Assembly (NCBI RefSeq): GCF_001010945.1
Contig: NZ_LBHB01000002.1
Coordinates: forward strand, 682,001 to 746,000
DNA from: Aurantiacibacter luteus
GTDB lineage: Bacteria > Pseudomonadota > Alphaproteobacteria > Sphingomonadales > Sphingomonadaceae
Direction: 5' to 3'
DNA: 64,000 bases
Shown piece by piece: positions 18,437 to 28,644 of this stretch (positions are counted from its first letter, which is position 1; every line of letters begins with the position of its first letter). A program made the position numbers and the translations under genes. The notes beneath the pieces were generated by a model, which was given only the letters and a program-made list of their open reading frames with translations, had not been told where the DNA came from and did no database searches.

Positions 18437-18456
18437 ATTTCTGTAATTTCAGAAAT
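18437..18456. promoter_or_regulatory. palindromic operator upstream of the GbsR-like regulator
   Basis: Perfect 7-base arms ATTTCTG and CAGAAAT separated by TAATTT. It sits 21 bases upstream of the regulator's GTG and 114 bases upstream of the divergent ABC ATPase gene, so it could control both. A second similar copy is at 17795-17814. Confidence 0.6.
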
Positions 18457-18570
18457 ACACGGTGTGCATGTCCTGTCAATCGCCATGCTTGCCAACCGCG
18501 CACTCGCGGCTAGGATGGCTGCAATGACTGTCGTGTCGGGCTGGCGCGGCGAACGGATGGGGAATTTGCA

Positions 18571-19509
18571 ATGCCAGCCAGTGCTTTGGCTTTCGAAGCC
18601 GTCACCAAGCAATTCGGTACCTTAACCGCGGTCGATGACCTCAGCTTCGCCGTACCTGAAGGGAGCGTTTTCGGCTTCCTCGGCGGCAACGGCGCGGGCA
18701 AGACCACCTCGCTGCGTATGGCGCTCGATATCCTGACGCCCACGGCGGGGCGCATCGACGTGCTCGGCCAGCCGCCCAGCCGCGAGAACGCCGCGGCTAT
18801 CGGCTTTCTTCCCGAGGAGCGCGGGCTCTACAAGAAGATGAGCGTGCTCGACACGATCGTCTATTTCGGGCGGTTGAAGCGCATGGAGGCGGGTGCGGCC
18901 AAGGCATCGGCGATGGCCCTGCTCGAACGGCTGGGCCTCGCCGACCGCGCCAAGGCCCCGATCGAGAAGCTTTCCAAGGGCATGGCGCAAAAGGTCCAAG
19001 TGGCGACCGCGCTGGTCAATTCGCCGGGCCTGCTGATGCTGGACGAACCGTTCTCCGGCCTCGACCCGGTCAACCAGGCCATGCTGGAGGACCTCATCGC
19101 CGATGCCGCGAAGGGCGGGGCGACGGTGATCTTTTCCACCCACGTCATGCAGCACGCCGAGCGGCTGTGCGACCGGCTGCTGCTGCTGGCGCGGGGGACA
19201 AAGCGGTTCGAGGGCACGCTAGACGAGGCGCGCGGCGCGCTGCCCTTCCGGCTGGTGCTGGCGGCGCGCGGCGATCCCGCCGGCCTGCCCGGCGTCATGA
19301 AGGCGACCCGCACCGGCGGTGACGGCGACTGGGGCGAATACGCGGTCGAAATGGCCGACGGCGCCGCGCCCGAAGGGCTGCTGGCCCATTGCACCGCGAA
19401 CGGCGTGGCGCTCAATCGTTTCGACGTCCACCGGCCCAGCCTGCACGAGGCCTTCATCCATTTCGTCGGCTCCGACCCGGCCACGCCCGCAGGGGAGGCC
19501 GCACGATGA
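18571..19509 (+). CDS. ABC transporter ATP-binding protein (NatA-like)
   Basis: 312 residues. Walker A GGNGAGKTTS near residue 40, Q-loop region AIGFLPEERGLYKKM, signature LSKGMAQKVQVA near 135, Walker B LLMLDEPFSGLDP, and switch His in IFSTHVMQHAE. The EERGLYKKM segment and the atypical C-loop are hallmarks of the NatA/DrrA export-type group. A C-terminal accessory domain of about 90 residues follows. Its stop overlaps the permease start by ATGA, so the two are translationally coupled. Likely an exporter of ions or small hydrophobic compounds; substrate not predictable. Confidence 0.9.
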   Translation: MPASALAFEAVTKQFGTLTAVDDLSFAVPEGSVFGFLGGNGAGKTTSLRMALDILTPTAGRIDVLGQPPSRENAAAIGFLPEERGLYKKMSVLDTIVYFGRLKRMEAGAAKASAMALLERLGLADRAKAPIEKLSKGMAQKVQVATALVNSPGLLMLDEPFSGLDPVNQAMLEDLIADAAKGGATVIFSTHVMQHAERLCDRLLLLARGTKRFEGTLDEARGALPFRLVLAARGDPAGLPGVMKATRTGGDGDWGEYAVEMADGAAPEGLLAHCTANGVALNRFDVHRPSLHEAFIHFVGSDPATPAGEAAR

Positions 19510-21008
19510 GGGACGTCCTGCTCGTCGCCATTCGCGAGATCCGCCAGATCACCGCGACCAAGGGCTTCTGGATCATGCTGATGGCGCTGCCGGTCGCCAT
19601 CGCCGTTTCCGGCTTCGCTTCCAGCGCCTTTGCCCCCGAGGACAGCACCGCCTACACCGTGGTCGACGAGACCGGCACCATCGGCGAGGGCATTACCGAG
19701 CGGCTGGCGCTGCGCGACCGGCAGCAGGAACTGCGCGACCTCGCCGAATATGCCGAGCGCTACGACCTCCAGGCCATCGACCCGCAGGCGCCTTGGGCGG
19801 ACCGGCAAGCGTGGCTGTCCGAGGCCGAAGTGCGCCGCTTCGCCGAGGCCGGCGGGGCGGAGGCGGCGGTGGAGCGGATCGCGCCCGACCTCCCGGCAGG
19901 CGTGCCGCCGTTCGAGCTGGAAGACCCCTCCTACGTTGCCGTGCCCCTGCCGGACGGCGTCGCGCTCACCGCGGCAAACGGCGAAATGGGCAGTGCGTTG
20001 CAGGCCGCTTTCGAGAACGACATCGCGGTGGACGGCAGGACGCTGCCCTACGGCGCGGTGCTCTATATCCCGCAGAACTTCGGGGAGCCGGGCGCCGCGG
20101 CGCGGGTCTATACCAACGGGCGCTCCAACCAGACGCTGATCCAGGCCTTCCGTGACGGGCTGGACGGCGCGCTGCGCGACCGGATGTTCGCCGCGCAGGG
20201 GATCGCACCCGCCACCGCGCAGGCGATCGAAGGCATGGCCGCGCCGCTCGCCGTCATCGATCCGCCGCCGGGCAGCGGCCGGACGGAGGTAATGACGCGC
20301 TCTCTGGTGCCGCTGGCGCTCGTTTACCTGCTGCTGATTACCGCGGTCACGACGGGCTCGATGATGCTGCAGGGCGTGGTGGAGGAGCGGTCGAACAAGC
20401 TGTTCGAGAGCGTGCTGGCCTGCATCAGGCCCGATGCGCTGATGCAGGGCAAGCTGCTGGGCCTCGGCGCGGTCGGCATCGTCATCGTGCTGGTCTGGGC
20501 GGGAACGGGGCTGGCGGGCGCGATGTACTTCGAAGGCTTCGCCGCCGAGGTGGTCAAACCCTCGCTCGCCGCGCTCGACGATCCGTTGCTGATCGCGGCG
20601 ATGATCTTCTACTTCTTCGCCGGCTACATCGTGCTCGCCATGCTGTTCCTCGCCATCGGCGCGGTCAGCGAATCGATGCAGGACGCGCAGAGCTATCTCA
20701 CCCCGGCCATCCTGCTGGTGATGATCCCGGTGATGATCCTGATGCAGGCGGCGATCGGCAGCCCCAATTCGCCCGTCGTGCAGGTCCTCTCGTGGGTGCC
20801 GCTTTACACCCCCTTCGCCATGCTCGCTCGGCTGGCGACGGGCGTGGCGACGTGGGAGATCCTGGGCACGATCGCGCTGATGGTGGCCTTCATCTGGATC
20901 GAACTGAAGCTGCTCGGCCGTATTTTCCGCGCCAGCCTGCTGAACGACGGCAAACCAACACTGAAGCGTATCGCGAGTTGGGTGCGGTCGCCGGGTAGGC
21001 AGAGCTAA
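19506..21008 (+). CDS. ABC-2 type transporter permease (NatB-like)
   Basis: 500 residues. One N-terminal helix (GFWIMLMALPVAIAVSGFAS), a periplasmic domain of about 230 residues, then a cluster of about five helices from LVPLALVYLLLITAVTTGSMML to the C-terminus. The motif VVEERSNKLFESVLAC between them is typical of ABC-2 permeases of the NatB/YhaP group. It pairs with the ATPase directly upstream (4-base overlap). Same strand as the following ArsR-SRPBCC pair, which however has its own promoter. Confidence 0.9.
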   Translation: MRDVLLVAIREIRQITATKGFWIMLMALPVAIAVSGFASSAFAPEDSTAYTVVDETGTIGEGITERLALRDRQQELRDLAEYAERYDLQAIDPQAPWADRQAWLSEAEVRRFAEAGGAEAAVERIAPDLPAGVPPFELEDPSYVAVPLPDGVALTAANGEMGSALQAAFENDIAVDGRTLPYGAVLYIPQNFGEPGAAARVYTNGRSNQTLIQAFRDGLDGALRDRMFAAQGIAPATAQAIEGMAAPLAVIDPPPGSGRTEVMTRSLVPLALVYLLLITAVTTGSMMLQGVVEERSNKLFESVLACIRPDALMQGKLLGLGAVGIVIVLVWAGTGLAGAMYFEGFAAEVVKPSLAALDDPLLIAAMIFYFFAGYIVLAMLFLAIGAVSESMQDAQSYLTPAILLVMIPVMILMQAAIGSPNSPVVQVLSWVPLYTPFAMLARLATGVATWEILGTIALMVAFIWIELKLLGRIFRASLLNDGKPTLKRIASWVRSPGRQS

Positions 21009-21040
21009 TCGCACTTTGCGCTTGCGATCGCAGCAGTGCC

Positions 21041-21069
21041 TATAATAGTTAGCTCAATGGCTAACTATT
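21041..21069 (+). promoter_or_regulatory. -10 element and palindromic operator over the ArsR start codon
   Basis: A consensus TATAAT lies at 21041-21046, 10 bases before the ArsR ATG at 21057, so transcription would begin at or just before the start codon and the mRNA would be leaderless or nearly so. A palindrome with perfect 10-base arms AATAGTTAGC (21044-21053) and GCTAACTATT (21060-21069) encloses the start codon, the usual arrangement for ArsR-type self-repression. No good -35 box is visible. Confidence 0.65.
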
Positions 21070-21401
21070 CACCCGACCTCGACCGCGTGTTCGGCGCGCT
21101 TGCCGAGCCGACGCGGCGCGGCATCGTCGCGCGGTTGTCGAAGGGCGAGGCGACGCTGGGCGATCTTGCCGCGCCTACCGGCCTTCGTCTGCCCACGGTC
21201 ATGCGCCATGTCGCGGTGCTGGAGGAGGCGGGGCTCGTCGCCACGCGCAAGGCGGGCCGCCGGCGCATCTGCACCCTGCAGCCCGAGGCGCTTGCGACCG
21301 GGCTCGACTGGATGGAGGCGCAACAGGCCTGCTGGCACGCGCGGCTCGATCGGCTGGAACGTATCGTGATGCAGCAAGACAAGGACAACACCGATGATTG
21401 A
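21057..21401 (+). CDS. ArsR-family helix-turn-helix regulator
   Basis: 114 residues from ATG 21057; a GTG seven codons upstream would lie inside the promoter. Winged helix: DRVFGALAEPTRRGIVARLSKGEATLGDL, recognition helix GLRLPTVMRHVAVLEEAGLV, wing ATRKAGRRRICTLQPEAL. No metal-binding cysteine pair is present, so it is the SdpR/SoxR-like non-metal branch. Coupled by an 8-base overlap to an SRPBCC gene, a very common pairing in which the regulator controls the SRPBCC protein. A palindrome over its start codon suggests autoregulation. Confidence 0.9.
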   Translation: MANYSPDLDRVFGALAEPTRRGIVARLSKGEATLGDLAAPTGLRLPTVMRHVAVLEEAGLVATRKAGRRRICTLQPEALATGLDWMEAQQACWHARLDRLERIVMQQDKDNTDD

Positions 21402-21858
21402 AGAGACCGGTGATGAAGCCGAACGCACAATGGTGGTCGAACGCACGATTGCCGCGGCCCGGAGCAAGGTCTGGGCGGCCTGGATCAACGAGGAGACGCT
21501 GCCCCAATGGTGGGGCCCCGACGGCTTCACCTGCCGCACGAAGCGCATCAATCTCAGATCACGTGGCGAGTGGGTGTTCGACATGATCGGGCCCGACGGG
21601 ACGGTCTATCCCAATCACCATCTCTACCGCGACATCGTGCCGGAAGACTCGATCGACTATGTCCTGCTGTGGGGCGAGAACGGGCCCGAACACGCCCGCG
21701 TCCACGTGAGCTTCAGCGAGCGCGACGGCGCGACGCATATCGTCATGACGATGGTCTTCGCCAGTATAGAGGAATGCCGCAAGGCGATGGACATGGGCGC
21801 GGCCGAACTCGGCCAGCAGACGCTGGGCAAGCTAGAGGCTTTCGTCAGCCGGCCCTGA
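21394..21858 (+). CDS. SRPBCC (AHSA1-type) domain protein
   Basis: 154 residues. START/Bet v1-like fold: MVVERTIAAARSKVWAAWINEETLPQWWGPDGFT at the N-terminus, the central DMIGPDGTVYPNHHLYRDIV strand pair, and the long C-terminal helix beginning ECRKAMDMGAAELGQQTLGKLE. The hydrophobic cavity of these proteins binds small ligands, but the ligand is unknown. Overlaps the ArsR gene by 8 bases and is almost certainly cotranscribed. Its 3' end overlaps the convergent glutathione transferase gene by 14 bases. Confidence 0.88.
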   Translation: MIEETGDEAERTMVVERTIAAARSKVWAAWINEETLPQWWGPDGFTCRTKRINLRSRGEWVFDMIGPDGTVYPNHHLYRDIVPEDSIDYVLLWGENGPEHARVHVSFSERDGATHIVMTMVFASIEECRKAMDMGAAELGQQTLGKLEAFVSRP

Positions 21859-22528
21859 AATCCTGCGTGACGCGCCCGCAGGCGGCCAGCTCCGCCTCGT
21901 GGCTCGCCTCGCGCCAGGTCTCGGCGAGCGCGGCCTCCTCCCACTCGCGCATCGCCGGGTGAGCCAGCACGTGCTCGACCCACACCTGTCCGGCGCCTAC
22001 GTCGAGGCCGTAGGTCCGTACGCGGTAGGCGACGGGTGCGAAAAAGGCGTCGAGCGCGGTGAAGTCCGGCCCCGCCAGCCACGGCCCGCCGAAACGCGCG
22101 AGGCCCTCTTCGAACAGTTCGCGCACCCGCGCCACGTCGCGCGCCAGTGCCGCGTCGTGCGGTCCGGTCTCGGCGCGCACGCCGACGTTCATCGTGCACT
22201 GGCTGCGCAGTGCGGAGAACCCGCCGTGCATCTCCGTCACGCCGCACATGGCGAACGCGCGAGCCACTTCGTCGGCTGGCCAGATGCCGGCGTGCCGCTC
22301 CGCCAGGTAGAGCACGATGCCGAGCGAATCCCAGACCGTCGTCTCGCCATCCAGAAGAACCGGCACCTGCCCGGTCGGCGAAAAGGCGCGGAATTCGTCG
22401 TAGTTCTTGGGCCTGGTGAAGGGCTCGATGCGGTCGGCGAAGGGGATGCCCAGCGCCTTCATCAGCACCCACGGCCGCAGCGACCAGCTGGAATAGTTCC
22501 GGTTGGCGGTGATGAGGGTGTAGTCCAT
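21845..22528 (-). CDS. glutathione S-transferase family protein
   Basis: 227 residues. N-terminal thioredoxin-like domain with NRNYSSWSLRPWVLMKALGI (candidate catalytic Ser in YSSWS), the cis-Pro loop TGQVPVLLDG and the glutathione-contact motif WDSLGIVLYLAER. The C-terminal domain is all helical with GPDFTALDAFFAPVAYRV. The SSWS active site places it in the bacterial zeta/MaiA-like or YfcF-like group. Cytoplasmic. Lies 6 bases downstream of scoB on the same strand. Substrate not predictable. Confidence 0.88.
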   Translation of the reverse strand: MDYTLITANRNYSSWSLRPWVLMKALGIPFADRIEPFTRPKNYDEFRAFSPTGQVPVLLDGETTVWDSLGIVLYLAERHAGIWPADEVARAFAMCGVTEMHGGFSALRSQCTMNVGVRAETGPHDAALARDVARVRELFEEGLARFGGPWLAGPDFTALDAFFAPVAYRVRTYGLDVGAGQVWVEHVLAHPAMREWEEAALAETWREASHEAELAACGRVTQDFRAG

Positions 22529-22534
22529 GCCGCC

Positions 22535-23170
22535 TCAGCTCACGTAATGCGCCGTGGTCTTGGCCGCGACCTCGTCCGCGCTCACGCCGCTTGCCAGCTC
22601 GACGAGCCGGAACGGGCTGGCGTGATCGGGGCGATGGAACACGGCGAGGTCGGTGATCACCATGTCAACGACATCGGTGCCCGTCAGCGGGAGGGTGCAG
22701 GAGGGGATGAACTTGGGGCTGCCGTCCTTGGCGGTGTGCTCCATGACGACGATGATCTTCTTCACCCCGGCGACAAGGTCCATGGCCCCGCCCATGCCCT
22801 TCACCATCTTGCCCGGAATCATCCAGTTGGCGATGTCGCCGTTCTCGGCCACCTCCATCGCGCCCAGGATGCACAGGTCGATGTGCCCGCCGCGGATCAT
22901 GGAAAAGCTCGTCGCGCTGTCGAAATAGGCGCTGTGCGGCAGTTCGCTGATGGTCTGCTTGCCGGCGTTGATGAGGTCGGGATCCTCCTCGCCCGCGTAG
23001 GGGAAGGGACCGATGCCGAGCATCCCGTTCTCGCTCTGCAGCGTTACCTGCATCCCGTCGGGAATATGGTTGGCGACCAGCGTGGGGATGCCGATGCCGA
23101 GGTTGACGTAATAACCGTCCTCCAGCTCGCGGGCGGCGCGGGCGGCCATCTCGTCTCGGGTCCAGGGCAT
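22535..23170 (-). CDS. scoB: 3-oxoacid CoA-transferase subunit B
   Basis: 211 residues. Beta subunit of succinyl-CoA:3-ketoacid (acetoacetate) CoA-transferase, which activates acetoacetate. Seen: N-terminal [21 protein letters not shown], the active-site glutamate in [12 protein letters not shown] near residue 50, and [20 protein letters not shown], all typical. The partner subunit scoA is upstream on the same strand, but a lipoprotein gene (23197-23994) lies between them. Usually the two subunits are directly adjacent. Confidence 0.94.
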   Translation of the reverse strand: MPWTRDEMAARAARELEDGYYVNLGIGIPTLVANHIPDGMQVTLQSENGMLGIGPFPYAGEEDPDLINAGKQTISELPHSAYFDSATSFSMIRGGHIDLCILGAMEVAENGDIANWMIPGKMVKGMGGAMDLVAGVKKIIVVMEHTAKDGSPKFIPSCTLPLTGTDVVDMVITDLAVFHRPDHASPFRLVELASGVSADEVAAKTTAHYVS

Positions 23171-23196
23171 AGTCGGTTTTCCTTCGGTCGGGCGTC

Positions 23197-23994
23197 TTAA
23201 TCGAGCGGGGCGGGAACGAGAAACCAGCCCGAGCCGAGCATCGCTTCCAGCGGAGAGGCGGCGCTCTGGTCGAGCAGGTAGGTGTAGAGGTCGTCGAAAT
23301 CGGCGCGTTCGTCACCCGCGATGGCGACGAGGCAATGCGTTTCGAGCAGCGCGCGGCGGCGCGACTGGCGGGTCTCGCCGGGATAGCGCTGGACGAACAG
23401 CGGATCGCGGCCTGTGGGGTCGAGCCGGGTGGCGAGCAGCATTTCGCGAATGCGCCCGGCCTCGGTCGGCTCGCGGTCGGTCATCCACGCGATCGCCACG
23501 TTCTTGCGTCTGAGGTCGTCGAGCACGGCGACGAAGGCAGGATCGGGAGCGGCGCCCATCGCCAGCGGCACCAGCGCGCCCGCCGGATCGAGATCGACCA
23601 ACACCGCGGGCACTTCCTTCTGGCAGCGTGCCCGCGTCGGGGAAAGGCTGGCGGGATTGTCGAGCAGGACCGAATAGCGCGTGCCCTCTTCCGCCAGCGC
23701 GCGTGCGGCGAATGTGTGGAGGGCAGCGAGCGGTCCCTCGTCCGGGATCGCCGCCGCCGGGGCGGGCAACTCGCTGGTCTCGAGCAGGGTGAAGCTGGCG
23801 TAGGCGGCGACGTCCACGTCGTCGGGGTCGATGGCGTTACCCTCGGCGATGGCCTGCCGCGTGCGTTCGCCGAAGATCACGTTGCGCGCGAGCAGGCCCC
23901 CGCTCGCCGCCACCGGCACGAGCGCGAGCGCCACGCAGCCCTGCAAAGCGAGGGTGGCCGCGGCCAGCAGCAGGAGGCGCGCGCGGGCAGGCAA
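23197..23994 (-). CDS. HAD-like acid phosphatase-type lipoprotein
   Basis: 265 residues from a TTG just after the scoA stop. The N-terminus [17 protein letters not shown] is a lipoprotein signal with lipobox LQGC. Later segments resemble the class C/HAD IIIB acid phosphatase fold: VLVDLDPAG in the place of the nucleophile loop, [19 protein letters not shown] as motif II, and [17 protein letters not shown] as the acidic motif. The nucleophile loop (DLDP) is not a perfect DxDx[TV], so activity is uncertain. Probably anchored in the outer membrane. It separates scoA from scoB, an unusual insertion. Family assignment is moderate. Confidence 0.65.
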   Translation of the reverse strand: MPARARLLLLAAATLALQGCVALALVPVAASGGLLARNVIFGERTRQAIAEGNAIDPDDVDVAAYASFTLLETSELPAPAAAIPDEGPLAALHTFAARALAEEGTRYSVLLDNPASLSPTRARCQKEVPAVLVDLDPAGALVPLAMGAAPDPAFVAVLDDLRRKNVAIAWMTDREPTEAGRIREMLLATRLDPTGRDPLFVQRYPGETRQSRRRALLETHCLVAIAGDERADFDDLYTYLLDQSAASPLEAMLGSGWFLVPAPLD

Positions 23995-23996
23995 GA

Positions 23997-24716
23997 TCAG
24001 GCGGTCTCGCGCTCGCGCGTGGTCACGAACTCGATCTTCTTGTCGTAGGGCGCGCCCAGCACCAGCCGGTTCACGAACACGCCGGGCAGGTGGATGCTGT
24101 CGGGGTCGAGCTCGCCCGGCTTCACGATTTCCTCCACCTCGGCCACGCAGATCCTGCCGCAGGTGGCGGCGGGCTGGTTGAAGTTGCGCGCGGTCTTGCG
24201 GAAGACGAGGTTGCCGGTCTCGTCCGCCTTCCACGCCTTGACGATGGAGAGGTCGGCAAAGATGCCATGTTCGAGGATGAAGTCCTCCGGCCCGTCGCCG
24301 CGGTCGAACTGCTTGATCTCCTTGCCCTCGGCCACCTGGGTGCCGACGCCGGTCTTGGTGTAGAAACCGGGGATCCCCGCCCCGCCTGCGCGCATGCGCT
24401 CGGCGAGCGTCCCCTGCGGGCAGAACTCCACCTCCAGCTCTCCGGAGAGGTACTGGCGTTCGAACTCCTTGTTCTCGCCGACGTAGCTGGAGATCATCTT
24501 CGACACCTGCCGCGTGCGCAGCAACTTGCCGATGCCCTCGTTGTCGATGCCGGCATTGTTGCTGGCAAAGGTGAGGTTCTTCACCCCGCTCGCCTGAATG
24601 GCGTCGAGCAGCCGTTCCGGAATGCCGCACAGGCCGAACCCGCCCGCCGCGATGGTCATGCCGTCGCGCAGCACGCCGTCCAGCGCGGCCTCGGCGTCGG
24701 GATAGATTTTCTGCAT
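23997..24716 (-). CDS. scoA: 3-oxoacid CoA-transferase subunit A
   Basis: 239 residues. Alpha subunit of the acetoacetate CoA-transferase. Seen: AAGGFGLCGIPERLLDA at about residue 25, TFASNNAGIDNEGIGKLL, SYVGENKEFERQYLSGELEVEFCPQG in the family order, and GVGTQVAEGKE. The ATG start (QKIYPDAEAAL) is standard. First gene of a minus-strand group scoA, lipoprotein, scoB and glutathione transferase with short spacers. Together with scoB it would feed ketone bodies or polyhydroxybutyrate breakdown products into acetyl-CoA. Confidence 0.94.
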   Translation of the reverse strand: MQKIYPDAEAALDGVLRDGMTIAAGGFGLCGIPERLLDAIQASGVKNLTFASNNAGIDNEGIGKLLRTRQVSKMISSYVGENKEFERQYLSGELEVEFCPQGTLAERMRAGGAGIPGFYTKTGVGTQVAEGKEIKQFDRGDGPEDFILEHGIFADLSIVKAWKADETGNLVFRKTARNFNQPAATCGRICVAEVEEIVKPGELDPDSIHLPGVFVNRLVLGAPYDKKIEFVTTRERETA

Positions 24717-24940
24717 GGCTGGCGTCTCCGGAAGGTTGCGGCGTGTGACCGGCGAATAGAGCCTCGGCGGCGCGATGTCACCCCGTGCCGATGGCAATGG
24801 TGCAACGCAAAACGAACTGAGTCGGGCGTTATGGTTAGGGTGCTTCCGGTTAGTCCGAGAGACGACAATCCATTGATAACAGGAGAAATTTCGCACTAGT
24901 TGCATTTCCCGCAACACCGCTTGCCCTTTTCGCACTTGCG

Positions 24941-25032
24941 AGATGGGCGCGATCCCAGCATATGTCTCCCTGCCTTTCAGGCATCCTCTCCCAAAACTTC
25001 CAGGCCCGGTCGGCAACGACCGGGCCTTTTTT
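24941..25032 (+). ncRNA. probable small RNA with anti-Shine-Dalgarno loops (alpha-r14/suhB-like)
   Basis: A free-standing intrinsic terminator is preceded by about 60 bases that contain CTCCC, a small hairpin TGCCT-TTC-AGGCA (24971-24983) and then CCTCTCCC followed by AAAACTTCC. Pyrimidine-rich CTCC motifs next to hairpins and a GC-rich terminator are characteristic of the alphaproteobacterial alpha-r14 (suhB) family, which base-pairs with ribosome binding sites. No coding frame explains the terminator. The 5' end is approximate; a start as early as about 24903 is possible. Family assignment is by resemblance from memory. Confidence 0.5.
25003..25032 (+). terminator. strong intrinsic terminator upstream of cdc48
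   Basis: GGCCCGGTCG (25003-25012), loop GCAA, CGACCGGGCC (25017-25026), then six Ts. Perfect 10-base stem. No gene on the plus strand ends nearby, so it points to a small RNA. Confidence 0.9.
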
Positions 25033-25153
25033 CTTGCTCGCCCCTTCGGCACGCGAAAACGCGGCACCATCGGCCCACTCGCCTGTTTGTAATGCGAGGG
25101 AGGGCACCTTAGCTGTGCCTCTCGTATTGCAAGTTTCGAGGACAAGAGCCCGC

Positions 25154-27469
<2,316 letters not shown>

Positions 27470-27493
27470 CGCCTCGCACCGGGCATCGGGGGG

Positions 27494-28585
27494 CTAGTGC
27501 GGCCCCCCGGCCTCGGGCGCCTTTTCATGGCCGCCGGGCAGTTCCAGCCGGTGGCGGATCAGTGCCTCGGGCTGGTTCTCGCGCAGCCAGGCGAGCATGT
27601 GCTCGCGCACCGCGCAGCGCAGGTTCCACACGTCGCCGATCGTCGCGGCGCTGACCGTCAGGCGCAACTCGACGCTTTCGGGATAGGCCTCCGTCACCAG
27701 CAGGTTGGCCGTGCGCTTGTCCCACAGCTCGTGCGAGGCGACGAACTGCTCGAACTCCGCGCGGATCGGGGCGACGTCGGTGATCGGATCGAGATGGAGG
27801 AAGACCGGCCCGGCCAGTTCCTCGTTGCGGCGCGACCAGTTCTCGAAGGTATCGTCGAGGAAGCGGCCCGTGGGCACGATCACCGCCCGCTCGTCCCAGG
27901 TGCGTATGATGACGAAGGCCATGTGGATTTCCTCCACCCGGCCCGTGTGCCCGTCCACCTTGACCATGTCGCCGAGGCGCAGCGGCTCGGTGATGGCGAC
28001 CTGCAGGCCGGCGATCAGCGACTTGAGCGCCGGCTGCGCCGCGGCACCCACGGCGAGGGCGGCGAGACCGGCGGAGGCCAGCAGCGTCGCGCCGATGTTC
28101 TGCACCGCCGGGATGGCGAACAGCATCAGCCCGACGGTGATGAAGATGATCGCGAACATGGCCGTGCGCGAGAGGATGGCGATGCGCGTGCGGCGGCTGC
28201 GCACGGCCACGGGGTCCGCCGCGGCGTCGAGCCGCATCTCCATGGTCGCGGTCCAGGCCTTGACGATGGCGTAGATGATCCAGCCGAGCAGGGCCGGGCG
28301 CAGGAACTTCGCCAGCGGCTCCCACACCGTGGCGAGCAGCGGATCGGCCTGCGCCGCGAGCGTCACGGCAATGGCGATCAGCGCCCACTTGATGGGCGAG
28401 CGGATGCGCGCGAGCACGAGGTCGTCGGCGGGCGAATCCGATGCGCGCGCCAGGCGCGTCACCAGTGGATAGACGATGCGATAGACGAGCCAGGCGGCGA
28501 AGACCGCGGCCACCAGCGCAAAGGCGGCGTAGCTCACGTCGGTCCAGTCGATGCCCCAATCGCGCGGGTCGTAACGGTCGAACAT
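27494..28585 (-). CDS. mechanosensitive ion channel protein (MscS family)
   Basis: 363 residues. About four membrane helices in the first 180 residues, the pore-lining region ATLLASAGLAALAVGAAAQPALKSLIAG, and the cytoplasmic beta domain EPLRLGDMVKVDGHTGRVEEIHM and VIVPTGRFLDDTFENW. Distinct from the BON-MscS protein at 1615-3096: no signal peptide or BON domain, and a long N-terminal membrane region. Likely a gated release channel for hypo-osmotic shock. Convergent with cdc48; start at ATG (FDRYDPRDW). Confidence 0.9.
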   Translation of the reverse strand: MFDRYDPRDWGIDWTDVSYAAFALVAAVFAAWLVYRIVYPLVTRLARASDSPADDLVLARIRSPIKWALIAIAVTLAAQADPLLATVWEPLAKFLRPALLGWIIYAIVKAWTATMEMRLDAAADPVAVRSRRTRIAILSRTAMFAIIFITVGLMLFAIPAVQNIGATLLASAGLAALAVGAAAQPALKSLIAGLQVAITEPLRLGDMVKVDGHTGRVEEIHMAFVIIRTWDERAVIVPTGRFLDDTFENWSRRNEELAGPVFLHLDPITDVAPIRAEFEQFVASHELWDKRTANLLVTEAYPESVELRLTVSAATIGDVWNLRCAVREHMLAWLRENQPEALIRHRLELPGGHEKAPEAGGPH

Positions 28586-28644
28586 GGCGGGCCACCTATG
28601 GGGCGGGGGCGGGGGATGCAACCCCGGCGCCCCTGCACGGGGCG

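Larger units (their letters stand above)
24717..25153. other. 437-base intergenic region between scoA and cdc48
   Basis: Divergent intergenic region. It holds the promoter side of scoA (no clear -35/-10 seen), a probable small RNA with a strong intrinsic terminator at 25003-25032, and about 120 bases of cdc48 upstream sequence. The latter includes an inverted pair GAGGGCAC/GTGCCTC around 25100-25120. No protein-coding signal was seen. Confidence 0.6.

Noticed and set aside
18861..21014. 717-codon frame antisense to the ABC transporter genes
   Set aside because: No recognisable motif, while both plus-strand genes carry full ABC signatures.
23997..24630. Apparent fusion of the HAD-like lipoprotein frame upstream into scoA
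   Set aside because: The frame is open across scoA by chance; the lipoprotein signal peptide begins at 23994 and scoA is explained in its own frame.
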